From the NCBI RefSeq assembly GCF_000718165.1, contig NZ_JOEY01000038.1, positions 1 to 64,000 of the forward strand: a stretch of 64,000 bases of DNA. The letters run 5' to 3'. Made by a program: the position numbers and the translations under genes. Below the pieces are notes generated by a model. The model saw only the letters and a list, made by a program, of their open reading frames with translations. It did not search any database and was not told where the DNA came from. Numbering within the stretch: the first letter of the stretch is position 1; each line of letters opens with the position of its first letter. Positions 33,578 to 42,446 of this stretch are shown in pieces. This DNA comes from Streptomyces fulvoviolaceus (GTDB taxonomy: Bacteria > Actinomycetota > Actinomycetes > Streptomycetales > Streptomycetaceae).

Positions 33578-35116
33578 CTACTCCTTGGCGGCGGCGGCTG
33601 CTGCTGCGGTGCGGGTCGGCTTGCCCAGCGCCCAGAAGAGCACCCCGAGGAGCACGAACCCGATGAGCGGGACGGCCTCCGTGAGCAGGTACTTCCAGCG
33701 CTCGTCGTAACTCCAGCCGTCCGGCGCGTAGTCGGAGCCGAACCAGTGGTCGCCGAGTCCGGGGGCGACCAGCTGGACGCTGGCGAACAGGACGAGCAAG
33801 GTGAGCACCACGCTGATCGTGCGGGGGAAGGGCGCCTTGTAGGGGCGGGGGACGTCCGGCTCCTTGCGGCGCAGTACCGCGAGGGCCGGGAAGATGCCGA
33901 GGTAGCTGACGAGCGTGGTGGAGACGGCGAGGCCGAGGACGGCGCCGAAGAGCTTGGCGGCGCTGCCGTCGGTGAGTTCGTGGGCCAGGACGAGCACGAC
34001 GGTGGAGACCAGCCCGCTGAGGATGTTGACCCGCACCGGGGTGCCGAACCGGCTGGAGATGACGCCGAGGAAGCGGGGCGCGGCGCCGTCGTAGCCGGAG
34101 ACGGCCAGGGCGCGGTCGGAGCCCATGACCCACGTGACGCCGGAGGACAGCACGGTGAGGATGAACAGGATCGCGGCGAGGTCCCCGAGCAGGCTGCCGG
34201 CGCCGCTGAGCGTGGCGGTGCCATCGGCGGCGACGTCTCCGCCGTAGACGGTGAAGACCTGCCGGATCGCGTCGATGAAGCCGCCGAGGCCGGTGATGGC
34301 CTTGACCGGCAGGACGAGCAGGATGCCGAGGATCGGCAGCGCGTACAGCGCGACGGCGAGGGCGGCGCTGCGGAAGATGGCGAAGGGCACGTCCTTCTGG
34401 GCGTCGGTCATCTCGTCGCCGGCGGTGTTGGGCAGCTCGAAACCGACGTAGTTGAACATCAGGACGGGCACCAGGCCGACGAAGCCCACGTAGGTCGGCG
34501 AGAAGTCGCCGAGTCCGAATCCGTGCAGGCCGTGCTGGATGCCGTAGACGACGACCGTGACGGTGAACAGGCCGAGGAGGACGAAACGGCTCCAGGCGCC
34601 GATGGTCGGAATCCACTTGCCGACGTCGAAGGAGAGGATCGCGGCGAGCACGCCCACCCAGACGAACACGAGGGTGAAGACGTAGAAGGCCGGGGTGCTC
34701 AGGTCCTTTCCGTCGTTGAAGAAGGTGGTGAACGCCGTGACGGCGGAGACGGAGAGCGTGCCGCCGAGCCACACCGGGTTGGTGATCCAGTACAGGAAGT
34801 TGTTGACCGCGCCCGCCAGGCGTCCGAAGGCCCGGCTGGTCCAGATGTACGGCCCGCCCTCGTCGGGGAACGCGGCCCCGAGCTCGGCGGTCAGCAGCGC
34901 GGACGGCACGAAGAACACGACGGCCAGCACGATGAGCCAGGTGAACGCCTCGGCGCCGGACGAGGCCACCGTGCCGATGGTGTCCACGCCGACGATGGTG
35001 CAGAGGAGGAAGAAGAGGATGTCGAAGCGGCCGAAGTGCTTGCGGAGTTTCTGCCGCTCCGTCTGGGCTGCTGCCGGCGTGCCGGTCGACTCGGGTGCTA
35101 TGGGGCCAGCGGTCAC
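33578..35116 (-). CDS. APC-family amino acid permease
   Basis: A 512-residue transporter with about 12 helices. The first helix contains ILFFLLCTIVGVDTIGTVASSG, the substrate-binding unwound region of APC permeases; GFELPNTAGDEM marks helix 6-7. It resembles amino-acid/polyamine or glutamate/GABA-type APC permeases, substrate unknown. The GTG at 35116 is preferred over an upstream ATG because AGGAG lies six bases before it. It converges with the DUF1579 gene, 16 bases apart. The Fis-like regulator lies upstream on the same strand across 144 bases. Its own promoter is probably in that gap. Confidence 0.88.
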   Translation of the reverse strand: MTAGPIAPESTGTPAAAQTERQKLRKHFGRFDILFFLLCTIVGVDTIGTVASSGAEAFTWLIVLAVVFFVPSALLTAELGAAFPDEGGPYIWTSRAFGRLAGAVNNFLYWITNPVWLGGTLSVSAVTAFTTFFNDGKDLSTPAFYVFTLVFVWVGVLAAILSFDVGKWIPTIGAWSRFVLLGLFTVTVVVYGIQHGLHGFGLGDFSPTYVGFVGLVPVLMFNYVGFELPNTAGDEMTDAQKDVPFAIFRSAALAVALYALPILGILLVLPVKAITGLGGFIDAIRQVFTVYGGDVAADGTATLSGAGSLLGDLAAILFILTVLSSGVTWVMGSDRALAVSGYDGAAPRFLGVISSRFGTPVRVNILSGLVSTVVLVLAHELTDGSAAKLFGAVLGLAVSTTLVSYLGIFPALAVLRRKEPDVPRPYKAPFPRTISVVLTLLVLFASVQLVAPGLGDHWFGSDYAPDGWSYDERWKYLLTEAVPLIGFVLLGVLFWALGKPTRTAAAAAAAKE

Positions 35117-35170
35117 CGGGAGCTCCTGAACGCTCGTGGTACTGGTGGGATCCGGCCAATGATCTGCTGC

Positions 35171-35193
35171 CGCCACAAAACGCCACAAGCGTT
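35171..35193. promoter_or_regulatory. Direct and inverted repeats in the APC permease promoter
   Basis: CGCCACAA occurs at 35171-35178 and 35181-35188, one helical turn apart. AACGC (35179-35183) and GCGTT (35189-35193) make a small dyad on top of it. The cluster is 55 to 77 bases ahead of the permease start in an otherwise gene-free gap. It is a reasonable regulator site, with no candidate protein. Confidence 0.35.
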
Positions 35194-35260
35194 CATGTAC
35201 AAGTCTTGACCATCAATTCTTCGCCCGTATGAAACGGAAATCCCGCCGAAATAAGGGGGA

Positions 35261-37093
35261 TCAGTCCTGGTAGCCCCTGAGCTTCCGGTACAGCGTGGCG
35301 CGGGCGATGCCCAGGGCCGCCGCCGTGCGGGCCTTGTTGCCGCCGTGGCGGCGCAGGGCCTCCAGGATGGCGGCGCGCTCGGCCTGCTCCATCGGGCTCA
35401 GCGGCCGGGTCGCGGGCCCCTCGCGCACGGGGTCCGGCAGCTCGGCGCGCCGGACGGGACCGGTCGTGCGACGGTGTTCGGCCAACGCCCGTACCAGGTG
35501 GGCGAGTTCCGTGATGTTGCCGGGCCACGGGTGCTGCTCCAGGGCGCGCATCGCGTCCAGCGTCCAGGTGAGCGGGGGCTGTCCCGGCTCGGGCCTGGGG
35601 GTCAGGGTGGGGAGCAACTCCCTGATGTCCTCCGGGCGTTCGCGCAGTGCGGGGAGGGTGACCGACCGTGCTGCCAGGGTGTCGAGCAGCCGTTGGAGAC
35701 ACGGGCCCGGGAGCGTTCCGGGGGTGTAGGTGATCATCAGGGGCGCGGCCGGATGCGTGTCGAGCAGCGAGTTGAGGGTCGCCGTGTCGGGTGGGGTGAG
35801 GCGCTCGGCATGGCGGATGAGGAGGGCGTGACCGTCCGTCAACCCGTCGAGTGCGTCGTGGAGTTCGCCCTCCGCCGCGTCCACGGTCGACGGACTCGCG
35901 GCCAGCTGCCGTGCGAGCGAGCTCTTTCCGGTGCCGCGCTCGCCGACGATCAGCAGGGGCTCGGGGTGCCTGGCCAGTTCCACCGCGCGGCCGACGGCAT
36001 GCCGCCACGGCACCGATCGCCCGGCCGGTCCCGGGACAGTCCGTGCGGCTGGTCCCGCCGTCCCCTCGGCCGACGTGACGGCCGCACGCGCCACCGGCTC
36101 CAACACCGCGACCGCACCGACGACCGCGCCCAGATGGGGGACAGGGGTGAGGACCGCGGTACATCCGGTGCCGTCCGGGAGCCGCATACGGCTGCCGTCC
36201 AGGAGTCGCCTACGGTACGACGCCGAAGGCGCCCCGCCGTCGGGCCGCACCACCGCATCCGAGGCGGCCGCGGACCCCGTCGGCGCCCCGTGTTCCGAGT
36301 CCCGCAGCAGGGCGACCGCCCCCCGCTCCAGCGCCTCCAGCCCCTCGGGAGACAGCAGCTGTTCCGCGGCCTCGCTGACGAACCGGTTGCGACCGTCGAG
36401 GGCGACGACCGCGCGCCCCTGTTCCCCCATGGCCCGCAGATACGCGTCCAGCAGCACCCGTTCCGCCGCCCGCGACCGCGAGAGGAGTTCCGCCTCCACG
36501 GCGATCGCCGCGGCCTCGGCGAGCGGGGCCCCCGGATGCGGTCCGCACTCGGCGCACAGCCGGGTGGTCACGGTCACCGTGCCCAGCACCCGGCCGGTCT
36601 CCGGCGCCCGCACCGGCACACTGACGGCGGAGACGTCCTGCCACAGGTCCAGGAAGTGCTCGGGACCGTGCACCTCGGCGCGGCGGCGGGTCCGCAGTGC
36701 GAGGGCCGCGCTGTTGTGGCCGACCACCCGCTCGGAGAGGTCGTAGTGGGCAGGGGCCGCCGCCGAGCCGGTCGCCCACAACACCCGTGGCCGCTCGTCG
36801 GTGAGCAGGAGCGACGCCTGTCCGGGGCCGAGCGCGGGGGCGATCCGTTCGAGCACCGGACGGGCGGCGGTCAGCAGGGCGGACTCGGGCGCGCCCGGGG
36901 AATGCCGTGGCGCCGAGTCCTGCACGTCGTGTCGTACGCCGAAGAACCGGGCCCGCTTCCACGCGGCGACGACTTCTTCCGGTATCCCGTCCGGCAGTTG
37001 CCGCCCCAGCAGGAACAGCTCGCGGGCCCTGCGCAGCGAGGCGAGGGCGGGGCGGACGGAGGGGCGCTCTGCGGTGGTCACGGCATCACTCAC
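35261..37093 (-). CDS. Fis-type transcriptional activator with degenerate AAA+ domain
   Basis: A 610-residue regulator of AcoR layout. A GAF-like sensor covers residues 60-205, a PAS-like segment about 210-330, an AAA+ domain about 360-560, and a Fis-type helix-turn-helix at about 575-608 (NKARTAAALGIARATLYRKL). Walker A (GERGTGKSS, 384-391) is kept. The sigma54-contact loop GAFTGA is absent, and the Walker B stretch (HALLIRHAERL, 422-432) lacks the usual LFLDE acid pair. Streptomyces has no sigma54, so this fits a recruited activator or repressor. The start at 37093 is chosen because the frame before it runs through the promoter dyad. It diverges from a VOC gene and the hydroxyquinol genes, which it probably controls. 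Confidence 0.86.
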   Translation of the reverse strand: MSDAVTTAERPSVRPALASLRRARELFLLGRQLPDGIPEEVVAAWKRARFFGVRHDVQDSAPRHSPGAPESALLTAARPVLERIAPALGPGQASLLLTDERPRVLWATGSAAAPAHYDLSERVVGHNSAALALRTRRRAEVHGPEHFLDLWQDVSAVSVPVRAPETGRVLGTVTVTTRLCAECGPHPGAPLAEAAAIAVEAELLSRSRAAERVLLDAYLRAMGEQGRAVVALDGRNRFVSEAAEQLLSPEGLEALERGAVALLRDSEHGAPTGSAAASDAVVRPDGGAPSASYRRRLLDGSRMRLPDGTGCTAVLTPVPHLGAVVGAVAVLEPVARAAVTSAEGTAGPAARTVPGPAGRSVPWRHAVGRAVELARHPEPLLIVGERGTGKSSLARQLAASPSTVDAAEGELHDALDGLTDGHALLIRHAERLTPPDTATLNSLLDTHPAAPLMITYTPGTLPGPCLQRLLDTLAARSVTLPALRERPEDIRELLPTLTPRPEPGQPPLTWTLDAMRALEQHPWPGNITELAHLVRALAEHRRTTGPVRRAELPDPVREGPATRPLSPMEQAERAAILEALRRHGGNKARTAAALGIARATLYRKLRGYQD

Positions 37094-37110
37094 CCTACCG
37101 GGGACGGTTG

Positions 37111-37139
37111 AACGCGCAACAACATATGCGCTGCGCGTT
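37111..37139. promoter_or_regulatory. Inverted-repeat operator in the divergent Fis regulator/VOC promoter
   Basis: AACGCGCA (37111-37118) and TGCGCGTT (37132-37139) are exact reverse complements with a 13-base spacer whose centre is the palindrome CATATG. The dyad lies 18 bases from the regulator's GTG and 67 bases from the VOC ATG. It is a strong candidate for autoregulation. Confidence 0.55.
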
Positions 37140-37205
37140 ACCGGCGCCGGTGGTGCTGCCGGGTGGCAGAGTGCGGAATGCCATGAGAAGCAACGAGGAG
37201 TGACG

Positions 37206-37565
37206 ATGGAACCCACCGGCATCACACCGAACCTGGTCGTCCCGGACATCGCAGCCGCCCGCGACTTCTACACCGGCTACCTGGGCCTGAGCGTCGAAGG
37301 ATTCAACCTCGGCTGGGTCGCCCAATTCCGTTCGCCCGACGGCCGGGCGCAGATCCAGCTGCTCACGCACGATGCCAGCGCACCCACGAACCCCGTCGTC
37401 TCGGTCAGGGTCGGTGCGGCCGTCGACGACGCGTACGCCGAGGCGCTGCGGCGCGGATACGAGATCGTGCACCCGCTCACCAATGAACCATGGGACCTGC
37501 GACGGTTCTTCGTCCGCGCCCCCGACGGCAATGTCCTGAACATCGTCAGCCACCGGGACGACTGA
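37206..37565 (+). CDS. VOC-superfamily (glyoxalase/bleomycin-resistance-like) protein
   Basis: A 119-residue vicinal-oxygen-chelate protein: NLVVPDIAAARDFYTGYLGL opens the first module and FVRAPDGNVLNIVS ends the second. The family includes glyoxalases, extradiol dioxygenases and antibiotic-binding proteins. The start at 37206 follows GAGGAG. It lies between the Fis-like regulator and the flavin hydroxylase, with 128 bases to the latter, so it may be separately transcribed. The exact role in aromatic breakdown is unknown. Confidence 0.83.
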   Translation: MEPTGITPNLVVPDIAAARDFYTGYLGLSVEGFNLGWVAQFRSPDGRAQIQLLTHDASAPTNPVVSVRVGAAVDDAYAEALRRGYEIVHPLTNEPWDLRRFFVRAPDGNVLNIVSHRDD

Positions 37566-37605
37566 GCGGCGACCAGGAGGCGCAAGCAGATCGGCGACGG
37601 CCCAC

Positions 37606-37622
37606 TGTCTCGTATTGAGACA
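37606..37622. promoter_or_regulatory. Inverted-repeat operator upstream of the flavin hydroxylase
   Basis: TGTCTC (37606-37611) and GAGACA (37617-37622) form a perfect dyad with a 5-base spacer, about 70 bases before the hydroxylase start. A TTGAAC at 37652-37657 could be the -35 box, with a weak -10 near 37674-37679. The position suits activation by the neighbouring Fis-type regulator. Confidence 0.5.
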
Positions 37623-37693
37623 CCCACGCTCCGGCACTCACCTACATGATCTTGAACAGTAGGCGCCTGTTCTCATTACCTGGAGCGTTCCCC

Positions 37694-39451
37694 GTGCACA
37701 CCGTCGAGCCCGATGTCGTGACCGACGTACTCATCGTCGGCAGTGGCCCCGCCGGCGCCTCCGCCGCGCTTGCTCTCAGCACCTACGGCGTACCGAACAT
37801 CGTCGTCACCCGCTACGCGAGCCTCGCCGACACGCCCCGGGCGCACATCACCAACCAGCGCACCATGGAGGTCCTGCGCGACCTCGGTGTGGAGCAGGAC
37901 GTCGTCGCGAAGGCCACGCCGCAGCACCTGATGGGCAACACGACGTTCTGCACCAGCCTGGCCGGCGAGGAGCTCGGCCGGGTCCGCTCCTGGGGCAACG
38001 ACCCGCTCGTGCAGGCCGCGCACGAGCTCGCCAGCCCCACCCGCATGTGCGACATGCCCCAGCACCTCATGGAGCCGGTGCTCGTCGACGCGGCGGTCGC
38101 GCGCGGCACGCAGCTGCGCTTCAGCACCGTCTACAAGTCCTTCGTCCAGGACGCATTCGGCGTGACGGTCACCGTCGAGGACCGGCTGCGCGGCGACGAG
38201 TACACCATCCGCGCCAAGTACCTCATCGGCGCCGACGGCGGCCGCTCGCAGGTCGCCGAGGACGCCGGGCTGCCGATGGGCGGCCAGATGGGCGTGGCCG
38301 GCAGCATCAACATCGTCTTCGACGCGGACCTGTCGAAGTACACCGCCCACCGGCCGTCCACCCTCTACTGGGTACTCGCCCCGGGCGCCACCGTCGGCGG
38401 CATCGGCGCGGGCCTGGTGCGCTGCGTGCGGCCCTGGAACGAGTGGATGATCGTCTGGGGCTACGACGTCACCGCCGGCGCCCCCGACCTGACCACCGAG
38501 TACGCCGAGTCCGTCGTACGCAAGCTGGTCGGCGACGACGAGATCCCGGTGACCATCAAGTCGTCCTCCGCCTGGACCGTCAACGAGATGTACGCCGAGA
38601 CCTACTCCGACAGCCGCGTCTTCTGCGCCGGCGACGCCACGCACCGCCACCCGCCGTCCAACGGCCTCGGCTCCAACACCTCCGTCCAGGACGCCTACAA
38701 CCTGGCCTGGAAGCTCAAGCACGTCCTCGACGGCACCGCGTCCCCGAAGCTCCTGGACACCTACACCGCCGAGCGCGCCCCGATCGGCCGGCAGATCGTG
38801 ACCCGCGCCAACAAGTCCATCGGCGAGACGGCTCCCGTCTTCGAGGCGCTCGACGGGCTCTCCCCGCAGACCCCCGAGCAGCTGTGGGCCAACATCGACG
38901 CCCGCAAGGACGACACCGAGGCGGCCGAGAAGCAGCGCGCGAAGCTGCGCGAGGCGATCGCCTTCAAGGTGTACGAGTTCAACGCGCACGGGGTCGACCT
39001 CAACCAGCGGTACACGTCGGAAGCGATCGTGCCCGACGGCACCGACGACCCCGGCTTCGACCGCGACCCCGAGCTGCACCACCAGCCCACCTCCCGCCCC
39101 GGCGCGAAGCTCCCGCACGCCTGGATCACCTCCGGCACCCGCACCCTGTCCACGCTCGACACCGTCGGACAGGGCCGCTTCACCCTGATCACGGGCATCG
39201 GCGGCGCGGACTGGCTGTGGGCGGCCGAGGCCCAGGACCTGGAGATCGCCACCGCCGTCATCGGGCCCGGCCAGGAGTACGAGGACCCGTACGGCGACTG
39301 GGCGCGGCTCAGCGAGGTGGCCGACGGGGGAGCGCTGCTCGTACGGCCGGACGGGTACGTCGCCTTCCGGCACGCGACGGTGGCGGCGTCCACCGAGGAG
39401 GCCGAGCGGTTGCTGACCGGGGCGGTCCGGCGGATCCTCGGGCATGCCTGA
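37694..39451 (+). CDS. FAD-dependent aromatic hydroxylase (resorcinol/chlorophenol type)
   Basis: A 585-residue class A flavin monooxygenase of the TfdB/PheA type. The FAD-binding GSGPAG is at residues 16-21. The GD motif is in VFCAGDATHRHPP near 311, and the C-terminal thioredoxin-like domain ends with LLVRPDGYVAFR. Beside hydroxyquinol dioxygenase and maleylacetate reductase, the expected reaction is NAD(P)H-dependent ortho-hydroxylation of resorcinol (or a related phenol) to hydroxyquinol. The GTG start at 37694 is preferred because CTGGAG precedes it and the upstream extension overlaps the promoter. It starts the degradative operon; the dioxygenase follows 18 bases later. Confidence 0.9.
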   Translation: MHTVEPDVVTDVLIVGSGPAGASAALALSTYGVPNIVVTRYASLADTPRAHITNQRTMEVLRDLGVEQDVVAKATPQHLMGNTTFCTSLAGEELGRVRSWGNDPLVQAAHELASPTRMCDMPQHLMEPVLVDAAVARGTQLRFSTVYKSFVQDAFGVTVTVEDRLRGDEYTIRAKYLIGADGGRSQVAEDAGLPMGGQMGVAGSINIVFDADLSKYTAHRPSTLYWVLAPGATVGGIGAGLVRCVRPWNEWMIVWGYDVTAGAPDLTTEYAESVVRKLVGDDEIPVTIKSSSAWTVNEMYAETYSDSRVFCAGDATHRHPPSNGLGSNTSVQDAYNLAWKLKHVLDGTASPKLLDTYTAERAPIGRQIVTRANKSIGETAPVFEALDGLSPQTPEQLWANIDARKDDTEAAEKQRAKLREAIAFKVYEFNAHGVDLNQRYTSEAIVPDGTDDPGFDRDPELHHQPTSRPGAKLPHAWITSGTRTLSTLDTVGQGRFTLITGIGGADWLWAAEAQDLEIATAVIGPGQEYEDPYGDWARLSEVADGGALLVRPDGYVAFRHATVAASTEEAERLLTGAVRRILGHA

Positions 39452-39469
39452 TCGGAAGGATCCCCGGAC

Positions 39470-40333
39470 ATGACCACTGAATTCACCACCCACCTCACCG
39501 AGGCGGTCGTCGACAGCCTCAAGGACACGGCCGACCCGCGCCTGCGTGAACTGCTCGCCGCCCTCACCCGCCACCTCCACGCCTTCGTCCGCGAGACCGA
39601 GCCGACGATGGAGGAGTGGGAGCAGGCGATCGGCTTCCTGACGGCGACCGGACAGACCTGCACGGACACCCGGCAGGAGTTCGTCCTCCTGTCGGACGTG
39701 CTCGGCGTCTCGATGCTCGTCGAGACGATCAACAGCAGTGAACACGGCACCGAGAGCACCGTCCTGGGACCCTTCCACATGACCGAGTCCCCGGTCCGTG
39801 AACTCGGCGCGGACATCGACCTGGTCGGCGGCGACGAGCCGTGCGTGGTCAGCGGGCGCGTACTGTCCCGGGACGGCACGCCGCTGCCCGGCGCGGTCCT
39901 CGACGTCTGGCAGGCGAACGACCAGGGGTTCTACGACGTCCAGCAGCCCGAGGTCCAGCCGGCGGGCAACGGGCGCGGGCTGTTCACGGCGGACACCGAG
40001 GGCCGCTTCTGGTTCCGCACGTGTGTGCCGAGCCCCTACCCGATCCCCACGGACGGCCCCGTCGGCGACCTCCTGCGGGCGACGGGCCGACACCCCTACC
40101 GCCCGGCCCACATCCACTTCATCGCCTCGGCCGCAGGACATACGCCGGTCACCACGCACATCTTCGTGGCGGGCAGCGACCACCTCGACTCCGACGCCGT
40201 GTTCGCGGTCAAGGAGAGCCTCGTCCAGGACTTCACCGAGACCGACGACCCGTCCCTGGCACGGGAGTTCGGCGTCCCGAACCCGTTCCGGCACGCGCGC
40301 TTCGACCTCGTACTCAACCCGGTGCAGTCATGA
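39470..40333 (+). CDS. Hydroxyquinol 1,2-dioxygenase (intradiol)
   Basis: A 287-residue non-heme iron(III) intradiol dioxygenase. The N-terminal helical dimer domain covers about 1-105. Iron ligands Y155 (GFYD), Y190 (PYPIP) and H214/H216 (RPAHIHF) are present. Sequence context with ring hydroxylase and maleylacetate reductase makes hydroxyquinol, cleaved to maleylacetate, the most likely substrate. The ETEPTMEEWEQAIGFLT opening is typical of the hydroxyquinol branch rather than the catechol branch, as far as I can judge by eye. ATGA overlap couples it to the reductase. Confidence 0.9.
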   Translation: MTTEFTTHLTEAVVDSLKDTADPRLRELLAALTRHLHAFVRETEPTMEEWEQAIGFLTATGQTCTDTRQEFVLLSDVLGVSMLVETINSSEHGTESTVLGPFHMTESPVRELGADIDLVGGDEPCVVSGRVLSRDGTPLPGAVLDVWQANDQGFYDVQQPEVQPAGNGRGLFTADTEGRFWFRTCVPSPYPIPTDGPVGDLLRATGRHPYRPAHIHFIASAAGHTPVTTHIFVAGSDHLDSDAVFAVKESLVQDFTETDDPSLAREFGVPNPFRHARFDLVLNPVQS

Positions 40334-41400
40334 GGGAGTTCGCCTACGAGGCCCAGCCCATGCGGGTCGTCCTGCGGCCCGGAGCCTCGGTCACCGCAAC
40401 CCCGGGCGAGGCCGAACGCCTGGGCCTGCGACGGCTGTTGGTGGTCAGCGGAGCACGGGGCGCGGACACGGCCCGAGCCGTCGCGGACGCGCTCGGCGGC
40501 GCCTGCGTCGGGCTGCACGCCGAGGCCCGGATGCACGTACCGGTGGAGGTCGCCGACCGGGCCGTCGAAGTGGCGCGCGCCGCGGGCGCCGACGGCTGCG
40601 TGGCCGTCGGCGGCGGGTCCGCGATCGGCCTCGGCAAGGTGATCGCGCTGCGCACCGGCATGCCGGTGATCGCCGTCCCCTCGACGTACTCCGGCTCCGA
40701 GATGACCCCGGTCTGGGGTCTGACCGAACACGGTGCCAAGCGCACCGGCCGCGACCCGTCGGTCCTGCCGCGCAGTGTCGTCTACGACCCCGAGCTCACC
40801 CTGTCGCTCCCGGTGGGCCTGTCCGTGACCAGCGGGATCAACGCCGTGGCGCACGCGGCCGAGGCCCTGTACGCGCCGGACGCCTCGCCGCTGGTGTCGC
40901 TCATGGCCGAGGAGGGCGCACGGGCCATGACCGGTGCCCTGACAGGGGTGGCCGCAGATCCCCGGGACCTGGACGCCCGTGGGCGGGCCCTCTACGGAGC
41001 CTGGCTGTGCGGTGCCGCGCTCGGTGCGACCACCATGGGGCTCCACCACAAGCTGTGCCATGTCCTCGGGGGCACCTTCGGGCTGCCGCACGCCGAGACC
41101 CACACGGTCGTCCTGCCGTACGCCCTCGCCTACAACGCGTCCGCCGCGCCCGAGGCCATGGCGGCGCTCGGCCGAGCGCTGGACAGCGACGATGCCCCAG
41201 GGGCCCTGTGGGAACTCTCCGGGCGCCTCGGCGCACCCCGCTCGCTGGCCGAACTCGGGCTCAGGGAAGCCGACTTGACGGTGGCGGCGCATGCGGCGAC
41301 CGGGCAGGCGTATGCCAACCCGCGGCCGATCAGCGAGGAGGGCGTACTGGGCGTCCTGAGATCGGCCTACGCCGGCGACCGGCCGCAATCGAAGCCCTGA
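40330..41400 (+). CDS. Maleylacetate reductase
   Basis: A 356-residue iron-containing-alcohol-dehydrogenase-fold reductase of the MacA/TftE type. A GGGSAIGLGKVIAL phosphate-binding segment lies near residue 96. VIAVPSTYSGSEMTP is diagnostic for maleylacetate reductases, and the histidine segments VAHAAEALY, LHHKLCHVLGG and PHAETH line the active site. It reduces maleylacetate to 3-oxoadipate, feeding the central beta-ketoadipate route. It is coupled to the dioxygenase by a four-base overlap. Confidence 0.9.
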   Translation: MREFAYEAQPMRVVLRPGASVTATPGEAERLGLRRLLVVSGARGADTARAVADALGGACVGLHAEARMHVPVEVADRAVEVARAAGADGCVAVGGGSAIGLGKVIALRTGMPVIAVPSTYSGSEMTPVWGLTEHGAKRTGRDPSVLPRSVVYDPELTLSLPVGLSVTSGINAVAHAAEALYAPDASPLVSLMAEEGARAMTGALTGVAADPRDLDARGRALYGAWLCGAALGATTMGLHHKLCHVLGGTFGLPHAETHTVVLPYALAYNASAAPEAMAALGRALDSDDAPGALWELSGRLGAPRSLAELGLREADLTVAAHAATGQAYANPRPISEEGVLGVLRSAYAGDRPQSKP

Positions 41401-41434
41401 TCGACTTACCGATGAAAACCGAAAGGTGAACACC

Positions 41435-42346
41435 ATGCCCCTCGGACTGGTCCGGCGGCGATTCAGGAATGCCCCCGGAGGCGCCGCGGGCCACACGCTT
41501 CCCGTCCCGGCCGGCGCGGGTGTCGTCGTCCGCGAGATCCTGGACCCGGTGAACCAGCCCCTGGGCGGCGCCGATGTGACGGTGACGGAACTGCGCAGCC
41601 ACCAGGTCGCGGCACGCGGCACCACGGACCCGTACGGCATGTTCATGGCCGTCCTGCCGCCGGGCAGTTACAGCCTGCTGATGATGGCCGAGGGACTGGA
41701 GCCGCACCGGGAGACCGTCGAGGTCGTCGCCGACGCGGGGTTCTCCTCGCAGCAGGTGTGGCTTCAGCCGGCCCGGCAGGCCGAACTCCCGGTCCCCGGA
41801 ACCTGGCTCTTCGACCCGCCGCACACGGCGATCCGCTTCATCGCCAAGCATGTCGGCATGGCCCATGTGCACGGCCGTTTCGAACGATTCGAGGGCGGCA
41901 TCCAGGTCACCCAGGACGTGTCCGAGTCCCGTGTCCACGTGCGCATCGACGCGTCGAGCATCACCACGGGCAACAACACCCGTGACACGCACCTGCGTTC
42001 CGCCGACTTCCTCGACGTCGACCACTTTCCGTACATCGACTTCAGGAGCACCCGCTTCGCCTACCGGGGCGGCAGCAAGTGGAACCTGCTGGGCACCCTG
42101 ACCATGCACGGCGTGAGCCGGTCGATGTCGCTGGACACCAGCTACCTGGGCATGGTCAACGGCGGCTACGGCGAGGAGTTGCGCTGCGCCGCCCTGGCCA
42201 AGGCGGAGCTGCACCGCGAGGACTACACCCTCAACTGGCGTTCCATGCTGGCGCGTGGCATCGCCGTGGTCGGCCCCACGGTCCAACTGGAGCTGGATGT
42301 CCAGGCGATGTACCGCACGCACGACACACCGACGCCGCCGGAGTGA
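41435..42346 (+). CDS. YceI-family protein with N-terminal Ig-like (carboxypeptidase-regulatory) domain
   Basis: A 303-residue two-domain protein. Residues about 30-110 look like a carboxypeptidase-regulatory/transthyretin-like beta domain (VREILDPVNQPLGGADVTV, DPYGMFMAVLPPGSYSL). Residues about 120-295 are a YceI lipocalin (GTWLFDPPHTAIRFIAKHVG, then FDHG-type strands and MHGVSRSM). YceI proteins bind polyisoprenoids or amphiphiles. There is no signal peptide. The ATG at 41435 is taken because AAAGG is 8 bases ahead; an in-frame GTG lies at 41426. It starts 34 bases after the reductase, so it may be the fourth gene of that operon. Confidence 0.85.
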   Translation: MPLGLVRRRFRNAPGGAAGHTLPVPAGAGVVVREILDPVNQPLGGADVTVTELRSHQVAARGTTDPYGMFMAVLPPGSYSLLMMAEGLEPHRETVEVVADAGFSSQQVWLQPARQAELPVPGTWLFDPPHTAIRFIAKHVGMAHVHGRFERFEGGIQVTQDVSESRVHVRIDASSITTGNNTRDTHLRSADFLDVDHFPYIDFRSTRFAYRGGSKWNLLGTLTMHGVSRSMSLDTSYLGMVNGGYGEELRCAALAKAELHREDYTLNWRSMLARGIAVVGPTVQLELDVQAMYRTHDTPTPPE

Positions 42347-42446
42347 TGACGACCCGGTCGTTTTTTGCCGGTTACTGGGGCCACTCCGGGCACGGATCGG
42401 GCGCATGATGACGCCGACCAAGTGTTCCCCATGACCGGAGGCACAG

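Noticed and set aside
42347..42446. CCGG-TCGTTTTTTG-CCGG as a terminator after the YceI gene
   Set aside because: The stem is only four base pairs and the T-run lies in the loop, so it is not a credible intrinsic terminator.
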